Shown here piece by piece: positions 33,577 through 44,171 of a stretch of DNA of 64,000 bases. Within the stretch, counting starts at the first letter, position 1. Each line of letters starts with the position of its first letter. A program made the position numbers and the translations under genes. The DNA is from Trichoderma breve. Lineage: Eukaryota > Ascomycota > Sordariomycetes > Hypocreales > Hypocreaceae. The notes beneath the pieces were generated by a model, which saw only the letters and a list, made by a program, of their open reading frames with translations, searched no databases and was not told the DNA's origin. Location of the stretch: NCBI RefSeq assembly GCF_028502605.1, contig NC_079235.1:2480001-2544000 (forward strand), in the 5' to 3' direction.

Positions 33577-35804
33577 ATGGCGGGAGTCAAGAGCGCTCTG
33601 CCAACGCACCTCATGCCAAACCCCGAAGACAACGGCTTTGAGCAGCGTCACCATGGCAAGACTCGCAGTCACATGGCAAGTAGCCCCTCGTTTCCTTCAT
33701 TCTACAGTCTGTTGCTCGTCACCGTCGTGACATTGGTCTTTACTTGCGATGCGAGCCCTTGTGACGAGAGAAGAGACAGCTAGCTCGCGCTTTGGCGGTA
33801 TAGCTATGGGGAGCTCCCCTCAGTCTGACTTGATGACGGTACCCCTCATGGCTGTGCCTTGGTCATGGTAATGCGCGCACCACGCCAGCTGGCGAGGCGA
33901 CATGGCCATTGAGTTTGGAAAAAAAGCCCTTGGGAAAAACTAAATGGCCGCGGGAGCTACCTGACGTCTTTTGTGCACTTGCCATCAGGTGATGGCATTC
34001 CTGATTGCTGAGGGTTCGCAGAAATGGTGCATCTGATCACTGCCAGCCAAGCTCTGCCTATGTCAACAGCATCTTCTCTTCCCTCTTTCATCTTGCCCGC
34101 AGCACGATTTGATTTTGTCTCTTTCTTTCTTCCCATGACCGAACTTTCAAAATGTCTCCCAGCGAAGTGCTTCGTGAGCTCCAGCTAACCGATCATAATC
34201 AGGCTTTCGAGAACACCTCGACCAACGTCGCTGCTGCCCAGATGCGAAATGCCCTGACCAACCTCGCCGAGACCGTCGAGGACCCCAAGGAGAAGAAGGT
34301 TAGAAATAATGATATACCAACCAAGGCGTTGCGCAGCTCTGCTAATGCATTGGCATTTTTAGCTGTTCGAGACTGAGATGGACAACTTCTTTGCCCTGTT
34401 CCGACGATACCTCAACGACAAGGCCAAGGGAAATGCGGTGTACGTTTTATAACCCCCTCTTTCTCTTCCCCAGTGATACTATGCGACGAGGGTTGCTGAC
34501 AAAAGAGCTATAGTGACTGGGACCGTATTGCCCCTCCCGCCCAGGGACAGGTCGTTGACTACGAGGACCTTGCCAACACTGAGTCCGTCCAGTTCCTGAA
34601 CAAGCTCGCCGTCCTCAAGCTCAACGGAGGTCTGGGTACCTCCATGGGTTGCGTCGGACCCAAGTCCGTCATTGAGGTCCGTGACGGCATGTCCTTCCTC
34701 GACCTGTCTGTCCGTCAGATTGAATACCTGAACCGCACCTACAGCGTCAACGTGCCCTTCATCCTGATGAACTCGTTCAACACCAACGATGATACCGCTG
34801 CCATTATCAAGAAGTACGAGGGCCACAACGTGGACATCCTCACCTTCAACCAGTCAAGATACCCCCGAATCTACAAGGACTCGCTGCTGCCCGTCCCCAA
34901 GTCATTCAACTCGTCCATCACCGAGTGGTATCCTCCCGGACACGGTGACGTCTTCGAGTCCCTGTACAACTCTGGCATCCTCGACCAGCTGTTGGAGCGC
35001 GGCATCGAGATCATCTTCCTGTCTAACGTCGACAACCTGGGCGCCGTCGTCGACCTGCGCATTCTCCAGCACATGGTTGAGACCAAGGCCGAGTACATCA
35101 TGGAGTTGACCAACAAGACCAAGGCCGACGTCAAGGGTGGTACCATCATTGACTACGAGGGATCCGTCCGCCTGCTCGAAATCGCCCAGGTGCCCAAGGA
35201 GCACGTCAACGAGTTCAAGTCCATCAAGAAGTTCAAGTACTTCAACACCAACAACATCTGGCTGAACCTCAGCGCCATCAAGCGTGTCGTGGAGAACAAC
35301 GAGCTGGCCATGGAGATTATCCCCAACGGCAAGACCATCCCCGGCGACAAGAAGGGCGAGTCGGACATTTCCATCCTCCAGCTCGAGACGGCCGTCGGTG
35401 CCGCCATCCGCCACTTCAACAACGCCCACGGTGTCAACGTTCCCCGTCGGCGATTCTTGCCCGTCAAGACGTGCTCCGACCTGATGCTGGTCAAGTCTGA
35501 CCTGTACACCCTCAAGCACGGCCAGCTCCAGATGAGCGCTGCCCGATTCGGCGACGCCCCTCTGATCAAGCTGGGCAGCGACTTCAAGAAGGTGTCCGAC
35601 TTCCAGAAGCACATCCCCTCCATCCCCAAGGTGCTGGAGCTTGACCACCTGACCATCACCGGTGCCGTCAACCTGGGCCGTGGCGTGACGCTCAAGGGCA
35701 CAGTCATCATTGTTGCGACCGAGGGAAGCACCATTGACATTCCCCCGGGATCTATCCTCGAGAACGTCGTCGTTCAGGGTAGCTTGCGTCTATTGGAGCA
35801 CTAA
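33577..35804 (+). CDS. UGP1: UTP-glucose-1-phosphate uridylyltransferase (UGPase)
   Basis: Makes UDP-glucose from UTP and glucose-1-phosphate for glucan, glycogen, trehalose and glycosylation. Exons 33577-33675, 34203-34298, 34363-34439 and 34514-35804 give 520 residues. The start [12 protein letters not shown] and HHGKTRSHM match the N-termini of fungal UGPases. The nucleotide-binding loop is [11 protein letters not shown], followed by [23 protein letters not shown], the [10 protein letters not shown] uridine site and [10 protein letters not shown]. The C-terminal left-handed beta-helix ([20 protein letters not shown]) drives oligomerisation in the family. Codon use is strongly C-ending, which suggests high expression. 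The first intron has a GC donor (ATG then GCAAGT). A second in-frame ATG at 34152 could start a 504-residue isoform. Identity is certain. Confidence 0.98.
33676..34202 (+). other. GC-AG intron with an embedded alternative start
   Basis: The donor is GCAAGT instead of GTAAGT; the nearby GT at 33680 would shift the frame. The acceptor is CAG at 34200-34202, with CTAAC (about 34185) as probable branch point. An ATG at 34152 in good context (CAAAATG) reads in frame straight through the acceptor for 17 codons into exon 2. Confidence 0.8.
34152..35804 (+). CDS. UGP1: Possible alternative UGPase isoform with a different N-terminus
   Basis: Starts at the ATG at 34152 with [17 protein letters not shown] and runs in frame into AFENTSTNV of exon 2, then uses the same downstream introns. 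It would give 504 residues and lack the [12 protein letters not shown] segment. It would need a transcript starting inside intron 1, or retention of that intron. It may simply be a fortuitous open stretch, since it overlaps the branch-point region. Confidence 0.4.
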
Positions 35805-36844
35805 ACGCGTCATCCTTCATTTTTCATTCACCCAAAAAAATACCCAGTGCTCCAAGATTTGGAATTCATCATCGTATCTATTATCTCCATTTTTCTTTAT
35901 GTGCTGGCATAACGAGCGAGTTAGGGACTGGCCGAATAATGAACAATCAGCTGAGCTGGTAGCTGATGGAAAAAAAACATGTAGTGAGGCAAGGGCGGAG
36001 GGAATGTGTCAAGGACATTCATGATTGTACCGATGGCTAGGTCGGCATTGTGTAAATACAGCTATGGCCTAGTAGTAATTGATGCAATGAGATGGCATGT
36101 GTTTTCAGCGTGATGTTGTGTGTCCTTCATCTATAAAAGAGAATGGAGAAAATGTTGGCTCTCGCTTTATTATCATCCATATCCAATGGAAAAGAAGAGC
36201 CATGGGGGGCGACGAGCGCTAAGCCGCCAACGGGACCGAAGGACCATGAAATGGACGCTCACATTGATTGCAAGGCGGGATCAACCTTGCAATTGCAGCC
36301 GTAGTCACTGGTATTCAAGCCAATGAGTTAAACCTGTGTGTCCGTCATGGCCACCTCATGCTTGTGCCGATCTCCTGGCGGCACGGCAAGTTCTCCTTTT
36401 CTTTTTTCCAGGGCGAAAAGTGGTGGCGTCTATTTTGAGACACTTTGGCATTTACGGTTTTGATTTGATGGCAATAGCTTCAACAAGAATAAATGGAACG
36501 GAACTATTACTCGGTGGCAACCAAACTATCGCTTCATGTTGGCACTGCCGGGAGCATTTTTCGACTAAGAAACTCGCCTCTAGCAACAATTACTGGCGAC
36601 CCACCCTATTCGGACGGGGTAAGCTGGCTAAACTACCTAGTCAGAGTGTACCTTTTTGATACTTAGAATTCATTATCTACAGTTAGCAAATCAATGTACC
36701 TATGTGTAGCGTTTGCTGAATCGAGATAGAAATGGTATCATTCAACCCCTTTAAGTGGCTACAGCTACTGTATCGCGAAGTCGACAACGCGTTCACAGAA
36801 ATCAACGAACATCCAACCCAATCAAATCCTCTTCGCCAAAAAAA
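35805..36844. other. Intergenic, UGPase 3' flank and FAR1-like gene upstream region
   Basis: The UGPase 3' UTR and the promoter of the next gene fall here. No ORF with a recognisable domain is visible. Confidence 0.55.
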
Positions 36845-37432
36845 ATGCCGCTCCAACCTCCCCCAACCGACAAGCACTTCGCAACATCAGACGAGGCCTT
36901 TACAGCGCTCCAGGCCCACGCGCGCAACGAAGGCTTCGCCATGGTCAAGAAGCGGCCGTCCTGCTACGAGGACGGCAAGCCGCGTCGCTATGACATTGCC
37001 TGCGTGCGCGGGAACGGCGCGTACAAACCAAAGTCTGCAGGGCTGCGAAAGTCCACGACGAAGCGCACGGGGTGCCCGTTCAAGATGAAGATTGTGCAGA
37101 GGAAGGACTCGGATGATCTTTGGGTGCCGGGGATTCTTTGTGGCGAGCATAATCACGAACCGGACCTTCCTATTGCCTTTCCGGAGCACCGGCGTGGTGC
37201 GTTGACGGATGCCCAGAAGACCATTATTAGGGCGCTGCTGCATCACTCAAATCTCTCGGCGAGGGGCATCATTGAGGTGCTGAAGCATCAGTATCCTGAT
37301 GTTCTTCTTACAGAGAAGGATATCTGGAACTTGCGGCGGGAATCTATCCTGTTGGGGTGGCCCATTGTTAAAGAAGGTACTACTACTACTACAAGTACCG
37401 GAACTACGAATACAGGTACTACGAGTACATAG
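36845..37432 (+). CDS. Solo FAR1/WRKY-GCM1-type zinc-finger protein
   Basis: Single exon of 195 residues from MPLQPPPTDK; the frame extends upstream only from a GTG. Residues 13-107 match the FAR1-type DNA-binding domain of Mutator-like transposases and plant FAR1/FHY3. They include FATSDEAFTALQAHARNEGF, a basic strand, zinc ligands C53 and C77 (TGCPFK) and the HNH pair H102/H104 (CGEHNHE). Residues 118-175 form a helical segment of the type that follows the domain in the transposases (LTDAQKTIIRALLHHS, RGIIEVLKHQYPD). The transposase catalytic core and SWIM finger are absent. The last 18 residues are only Thr, Ser, Gly and Asn plus the stop, encoded by a TAC/ACT-rich simple repeat. It could be a domesticated transcription factor or a remnant. 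No terminal inverted repeats were seen. Confidence 0.82.
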   Translation: MPLQPPPTDKHFATSDEAFTALQAHARNEGFAMVKKRPSCYEDGKPRRYDIACVRGNGAYKPKSAGLRKSTTKRTGCPFKMKIVQRKDSDDLWVPGILCGEHNHEPDLPIAFPEHRRGALTDAQKTIIRALLHHSNLSARGIIEVLKHQYPDVLLTEKDIWNLRRESILLGWPIVKEGTTTTTSTGTTNTGTTST

Positions 37433-40400
37433 TCCGCTACGGAGTACTAGCAGAAAAGACAAACTTGAATCCATCCTCATCCAGAACAGCCGCCATCTGA
37501 CGCAGTGGTGGAGTCGGGTAGGGGGCAGGAGATTGCCTATCGATTACTCTTCTCCACACGGAATGTGAGACAGGAACAGGATTTCCCCTCCAAGCGAGGA
37601 CCCAATGGGCTTGGGCTCTTGACGCTCTTTTGGAGATTTTGCGGGGATGGCTGAGCATGAAAGAGAGACAGGGGGTTTGCTCGGGGAAAGAGGAGAGGCA
37701 CGCCGATTTGGCAAAAGAGGAAATGGGAGAGCGATACAAATTACTACAGCACGAGTATACTACTAGTTGAGGGACAGAAAACAAGCTTGTTGTGGAACAG
37801 AAATAAAAAAGATGAGGTAATAAAAAAGGGGGGCGGAGCTGAAGGTTGTTGATGAAGCTATTGGATGAGTTAAAAGAGGGAAAAGGGGGGCCTTGTTTTT
37901 TGGTGTTATTGATTTTCTGGCTAGTGATGTGATTTCGGTGGATGAGCGAGCGACCTGGGCGAGCACAGCCTCGATGCATCGGCTGGGGGAGGGGGAAGGA
38001 CGGCTGATGGTAGAATGTCATGATTGCCTCTTGTTGCGTTCGTTTTGCATTGTTCTCACCAAAGGATGAAAGGGGATGGGGAGAGGGCAGAAAAGCATGA
38101 TGTTGTTGTTACGTATTAGGGCCGCGTAACGTGCAGATGGGGGATTCGTGTTTGCGCATTCAGAGTTCAGCTATGGGCTGCGTGCAGTGGGATGATGCCT
38201 GCTCGTGGTGCTATGTTCGTGGGGAATATGGCGAACAAGTCGATGACATATCTGCGTGAAGGTTGCGATGGAAGAGGAGCTTTGCATAAGTCTTCGTGGG
38301 TTTGGTGTTGTGGAGCGGGAGCGGGCTGTGTCGAAACTCTGACGGGACTTTAGGCAATGATGAGGAACTTCAGACGAATGGAGAATTCACGAAAAGTTCA
38401 ATCAACCAACATCACAAAGGTGCGTGAGGTGCTGTGCTCTCTTGGGAAATGTGCCGAAATGCATTGCATTGGATGGGCTGCTGATCGCGACGCGGACGCT
38501 ATAAAGGCGTTTTTTGGTGCTGGAGATTGCCCGTTTGGGAATGAGCCGGACAGGGGCATGAATTGGGGCCTGAGTGGAGTACATTATTCTGCGCGAGGCG
38601 GGTTGGCTTTAGGGGAAAGGCTAGAGCAATTGGGCTTTGTGATGGTTGGGAAATATATGGGATCAATGGGATGGGATGCTTCGGCTGTTGGTTGGCTTTT
38701 GATTGCGGGATTGCATTTGGGGGGTGTTTTCCAGGCCGCAGTGGGACTTAAGACATGACAAGAGTGAGTTGCGAAACGGCCTGAGCGGAAGAAAGCTTGA
38801 GCTTGTCTGAAGTGAGGCGAGAAGAGGAGAGGCAAGGAGACAGGCAACGCGCGCGAGAGAGAGGGGAGCATAAAAAGAAGCTTTTCAGGCTGCATATGGC
38901 GCGGATGACGATGCTGATGGACCCGGGTCTACACGAACCTCTAAAAAACACGAAGTCGATAAAAAAAGTCAATGGCGCGCTGAAGTAAATCCCGTATTTG
39001 ACACAATTGTGGCAATGAGCTATCGACAAAGTGTGGCGGCCGGATTGGAGCCAAAAGGGTGACGCTTCTGCCGTCGCCATTGGCCCTGGGAGTTGATTTG
39101 TCGGCGCCGGCAGCTCAGAGTTTCTTTTGATGACATGGACAAAGCTCGTTTTTGGCTCACGCCGAAACGAAAAGGCTCTTGCATTGCATTGGATTGCATG
39201 ACACAAACACGAATATGGAGATGGAGAGATGGAGAGGACGAGCAGAAAAGCTGTAAGCGAGGCGTAGGATTGCGGTTCCCCAAGACTCCATGGCGCCAAT
39301 TTCGCTGCCTTGTGCATGCGTCTTGGTGTGTGTACCTGCTACAGTGCAAGTTTTGACAGCAGTGTTGATGTACTATTGATACTGCCGTCGACCTCTACTA
39401 TTGACTTGCTCCAGCTCTGTGCAAGGTGCTGACTCAGGCGCTTCTTCTCTCAATCTCTTGGCTCCAATCTCTTCACTGTTTTTCTTCTCAGGGCTTCTTC
39501 TTGTTGCCGTGCCGTTGCAGCCGCCTGGCATTGACCCGGTGGAATTTGATGGCCCGGCGAGATTGGAATGACAGACAGCCCAGGAACAGTGGACACGGCG
39601 CTAGGCCAGGTTGATGTTATTTCCCGGGGGGCACAAAAGCTTGGCCTTGCGCAACGCCTGCGAGTGCCTGGAACCTCATTCAACTCCATTGAGTGGAAGC
39701 CCGCGATTCAATCTTACTCGTCGAGCCGCTGAGGGCCTGCTAGTCTCTGGTAGGTCTGGTGCTGTCCATCCATACAGGTTCCAAGATTGCTGCTCGAGCT
39801 GCTAAAGCTCACTGCCCGCTAGTGGGTGGCGCTGGGCGGGCTGAAGGGCTGGCCAGGGGTTCCTGGGCGGTGCTGATAGGCCCACTTTGCAAAGCACTGC
39901 AGCAAGTGACGTGAAAACTCCAGTGCAGTCGAAGCTTCAAGGTCTGATGCAGCACGCTAATCCAAGCACAACCTTGGAACCCCCCCCAGGCAGGCCGTGA
40001 TGGGCGATTTGGGACTGATCGCTAACACCACGGCGGCTGCGCTCGGCCCCCTCCAATTCCCGCGCCCCCTGCTCGAGACGAGATGCTGGGAATGGAGCCT
40101 CCTGGGGGGGCTCTTTTCGTCCAATTCCAGGCCGCCTGCTCGCTCCACTCCTGGCGTTGTCTGCTTCAGACTTAATTACCCGTTGCCGTCCTGCTCCGGC
40201 CAGCTCTGCTCTTTTTTTCTTGATTCTGCTTTCTTTGCTCGCCATCTTTGCCTGATCACTCGCTTTCTAGGCCCTTGTTTCATTTGAGTGTAAGTTTTTT
40301 CTCCATCTTTTTATCGAGTTTCCTGTTGCGGTGTTGTGTGTCTGTGTATTAGTTGCTGTCTTTGGTTGGAGATGGAGACAAGAAAAGGCGATCGATTCCT

Positions 40401-40892
40401 CGTATTCACACGAGATCGATCGCCTGCGCGCAGCTACCCCTGCCCTTTTTCTTTTTTCCTTCCTCTTCCTGTCTATGCTGTCAATTATGTCCATCGTGGT
40501 CGAGCCAGCAACTCCGCAATGACAGAATCCACTCTGGTGGGCTTGCTTTACAGCGTTTGCAGCTGAGCCTGTATCAATGGCCTGCCAGCTGAATGGTGAA
40601 GAGGCAGTGGCAATGGTTTGAAGACAGTTGAAACCGTTCGGCGGCTGTCTGTCGGACGGAATGCGCGTCTGCCAGCTGTAAACGGCCCAGTCCTTGCCTC
40701 CTGTTGTTTCATCGTCCTCATTCCTATGCTTTCCTCCCGAAACTTGGTTTCCTCCTCAACCAACATACCAGTCACATCATACTCGCTGCTTGATCGACGT
40801 AACAAAAAACTGACCATTTCTTCCTGCATCAGTCAAACGCTTCTTCTCGTCTCTCGTTCAGAATTTATTTCGCGTCCTTCAAACAACTCAAA
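37433..40892. other. Intergenic upstream of the GPI-protein gene
   Basis: About 3.4 kb without a supportable gene. A CTACGGAGTACTAG motif lies at about 37436. Pyrimidine-rich tracts near 40205-40330 and 40435-40480 precede the GPI-protein gene and are typical of strong filamentous-fungal promoters. A GTAAGT at 40290 could be the donor of a 5' UTR intron. Frames at 37437-38021 and 38748-39317 (minus) are low-complexity and rejected. Confidence 0.5.
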
Positions 40893-41765
40893 ATGAAGTA
40901 CTCTGTCGCTGCCATCTCGGCCTTTGCCGCCGTCGCTCTCGCCAAGCCCGAGTTCCTCAACTCTGCTTTCCAGGTCCAGGAGGGCAAGCCCTTTACCCTC
41001 GAGTACTCTGGCTGCTCTTCTGGCTGCGAGATTGTTCTCCAGACTGGTGCTAGCACCAACCTGAAGGACGTCAAGGTTCTTGCTTGTGAGTTTTCTCTCC
41101 TCATTGAACAGGTTGCCAAACAAATTGCTAATCGACTGTGCGACAGCTTCTGCCACTGGTTCCTCCACCACCGTTACCCTGGAGGACATCCCCTCTGGCA
41201 TCTACAGCTTCAAGATCACCGACAAGAGCGGCGAGAGCAACTACAGCCAGCAGTTCTCCTACCAGGGCAGCGGCAAGGCCGTCTCCAGCGCCTCATCTGC
41301 CACCAGCGCTGCTGAGTCCAACACGGCTGCTCCCACCTCCGAGACCACTACCGCTGAGCCCACCAGCACCAAGGCTTCCTCCACCAAGGAGCACTCCACC
41401 ACGCTGGTCAAGTCAACCACTGCTCACTCCACCACCGAGGAGGCCTCGAGCACCACCGCCCACTCTTCCATCCCCCCCAAGCACAACTCCACCACGGTTG
41501 CTCCCACACACGCGGCTACAACCACCACTGGTACGTATTCTTTGACTTCTCGGCAAAACTTGTCCTTGTTTGCCTCGTACAAAGCTCGCTTCAGAACCTC
41601 GCTAACCGATGTCGCTTTGTGGTTACAGGAAGACAAACCACTGCTGCTTCTACTTCCTCAAACCCCGCCATTACCACTGTTCCTCCCGGAAGCGCCGCTG
41701 GCCGCCTCTCTTCTCCCCTCGCCCTCGTTGCCGGCGTTGCCCTCGCCATTGCCTTCTTCTCTTAA
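40893..41765 (+). CDS. Ser/Thr-rich GPI-anchored cell-wall protein (Kre9/Knh1-type domain)
   Basis: Predicted wall or plasma-membrane protein. Exons 40893-41085, 41147-41530 and 41629-41765 give 237 residues. A signal peptide covers residues 1-17 (MKYSVAAISAFAAVALA). Residues 18-110 form a compact domain like the N-terminal domain of Ser-Thr-rich GPI proteins and Kre9/Knh1: FQVQEGKPFTLEYSGCSSGCEIVL, two cysteines, then TVTLEDIPSGIYSFKITDKSG near 70-90. Residues 112-200 are an O-glycosylation-type Ser/Thr/Ala stalk. The C-terminus (PGSAAGRLSSP then LALVAGVALAIAFFS) is a GPI attachment signal, with a likely omega site among the Ser/Ala/Gly residues near 215. Codon use is strongly biased, so expression is probably high. 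Confidence 0.92.
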
Positions 41766-43634
41766 TTTTGTGGATAGGAGGCATGGGGGGAGCGGGAGTC
41801 CCCTCCTTATTTTTTGCGCATTAAGGATTTTTTCTCTGGTACACGGTTAAATTTAATATCTTGAGGCAAGATTACGTTGTTGTGTTGCTTTTTTCTTCAT
41901 ACAGCAGGGCAGGTTGTTAGGAAATGGATGGAAGAAGGGGAGGGTGACGTATTCCCGGCGTCTGTCAACTTTTTTCCTATTTATTGACGATTGCATGGAA
42001 TACTACCTACTCTTCTTTTGACGATAATGTCAGCCCCTGCATGTACTCTAGTGGTATACTAATGCATTATATCCCCCGTTTTTTTCTTTACTTTTTCTTC
42101 TTCTTTAACTTGGGGGATCTACACGACGATGTCCTATTTTGATGCTGTGTGCAAACGTGATTTGTCTGTTGATCTATGTACGTCTACGTTTTAGTGTAAG
42201 AAGACTGGGGTGGGCTGCGAGTTCGCCGTTTCTCGTTGGATGAGATTGAACCGTCGCACACGGATTGACAGGCCGGATCGATGCAGGAACTGACCGATTG
42301 TAACGGTCTGATATCATAATAAGCTGACGCAAGGGGCCGTTTCTTTATCCGTGCTCGGAGCGAAAATCGGGAACATAAGCAGAGGCTACGTACTCGTACA
42401 CGTGGTAAGACGTTTGTCGCTCGTGTGCAGGTACGAGGAATCCAGCAGAGTTTGGAGATACGAAAGCTTGTTCCTAGATATCAGCTTTTGTGATGTCCAC
42501 TAGGTGCAAATCTATCAGGGGAAAGAAAGTCTTCGTAAAGATTGAAGTGCGGGCAACTTAAACTCTATATACTGGATATTCGCCTAAATCCTATCTGTCA
42601 TGGTTGCTCTCTAGCTTCAATGCGTCAATTGATGTACCCTGCAAGGGGCTCTCTCTGCCTCATCACGTTCTGCCAAGGTACTCGAAGCACTCAGCCGTTG
42701 ATTGTGATTGAATATGCACTCAATCCTGTCGTCACACTCTGTCATTTCCTCAACATCTGTGGCTGGTTGCATGGCTTGTGAGTAACATATCGATTGGGCA
42801 CCTGGGCACTAATATGCATGATGCGCTCCTTGCGATAGTAGTTGCGCCCCGGCAAATTGCCGTGCTGTGAGGCACGGGATTTTAAGTGTCACCGGCGTCT
42901 GCGCTTGAGAGGATGGTTTCATAGGGTCACAACGCATTAAAATTGAATTGAATGCAGCCCGAGCACATATGAGGAGATTAATTGGTGTGCCATTGTGTGT
43001 AGCTAGCTAGGTATAAAAGAGTACTGATGCCCGACCCGATACCCATAGCACTACCAAATAAATCGCCCGTATTTTTTTTTTAGCAGATATAACTTGAGAG
43101 TAATCCAAAAACATGCCATCCTTGCGTATCATCAGTCATCCTCCCATATCGTACGTGTGAATCGTTTCTTCCCCTGACTTTTTTTTTCTTATCTGGCCAT
43201 GAGTCGCCGTCCGTCGGTATTCAATACGGCGACTCAAGACATTAACTAGACCAGATTGGAGGGCCGAGGCAAGGGAAACCCTTATTAGTGCATGTGGAGT
43301 AGGGGAGAAAGACGGTCAGGACGAGTAGCATCGGACCGATGCTCCGCGCATATTCTTCCATATTTCCTTCTATCCCTTAGTGGTGGTTGATTTTCCTTCT
43401 CTTTGTGTTCTTTTGATGTTTTCCGTGTTGGAGCGGGCAAATGCGTGTCTCAGCTCTCATGTGCGAGAGGACTGAGACGCTACTGTCCCTTGCTCCGGAT
43501 TTCATATGAGACAGTGTCGGCACAGGCACGTGTCTTTGAGTTGGGATTGAACGACTGCCGGAACGACAATTGTTGGCAATGGTGTCGTCTTCAGGTATGC
43601 TTGTCGTCCAATCCAATTGGTTAAGAGTAATTGC
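41766..43634. other. Intergenic, GPI-protein 3' flank
   Basis: This includes a T-rich 3' UTR-like stretch to about 42120, then AT-rich spacer with T-runs near 43070 and 43180. A palindromic GTACTCGTAC lies near 42391. No gene is visible. Confidence 0.55.
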
Positions 43635-44171
43635 TTACTCTTTGCGCAGACTACTGAGGTCATCCTGAACCCAGGGCGCTATATGCGAGACCTCATGGTC
43701 GACATAAGGATCGTTGGCTGTGCCGTACGCAGAATCGCCAGCCTTGGAGTCTGAAGTGCCCATGCTACAGATACTCATACCATCTGCATTGGTATAACTG
43801 GTAGAGGTCTTGCCGGCACCACCGGTAGGGCGATCCATGGCGGCCAAACCAGCCGGGAGTGTTTGGACGTTTGGCCGCGAGAGGTCATCACGGGCACCAC
43901 CGTTGGCATCGTCGACGCCTCCGCTGCCAACGACACCATCGGTATCTGTGGTGTGTGTGCTCTGGCTGTGGCCAGCATCGGTGGCCGGTCCGCCTTTGTT
44001 TTGGACGTCCTCCCTCCCGGGCTGCGAGAGAGAGAGCAAAGCAGGGTTCCCAATAGCGTTGGTCACGCTTGCGAATGGCTTCCGGATGGCAAGGCCTTTG
44101 CCCTCGGTGTTGGGCTCTTGTGGGTTTCCGGCGGCAGCGGGAGAGAGGTCGAAGCTCGTGGGGTACTCCAT
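43635..44171 (-). CDS. Hypothetical, intrinsically disordered protein
   Basis: Single exon of 178 residues from MEYPTSFDLSPAAAGN. No family was recognised. The strongly C-ending codon choice and clean frame argue that it is translated. The protein is rich in Gly, Ser, Asp, Thr and Asn with no membrane span or signal, so it is probably disordered. Repeated short pieces include GVVGSGGVDDANGG and GAGKTSTSYTNADG. The stop codon overlaps a perfect splice donor (GAGTAAGC), so a longer spliced form using an acceptor near 43593 cannot be excluded; that route would add about 34 residues of unremarkable sequence. Confidence 0.62.
   Translation of the reverse strand: MEYPTSFDLSPAAAGNPQEPNTEGKGLAIRKPFASVTNAIGNPALLSLSQPGREDVQNKGGPATDAGHSQSTHTTDTDGVVGSGGVDDANGGARDDLSRPNVQTLPAGLAAMDRPTGGAGKTSTSYTNADGMSICSMGTSDSKAGDSAYGTANDPYVDHEVSHIAPWVQDDLSSLRKE

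Noticed and set aside
34902..35648. 248-codon frame antisense to UGPase
   Set aside because: Shadow of a strongly codon-biased gene; its Leu/Val/Asp/Gly-rich composition is what antisense of C-ending codons gives.
37437..38021. 194-codon minus-strand frame
   Set aside because: Composition dominated by Ser, Pro and Phe from pyrimidine-rich DNA; no domain.
38748..39317. 189-codon minus-strand frame
   Set aside because: Same low-complexity character and no recognisable feature; not supported.
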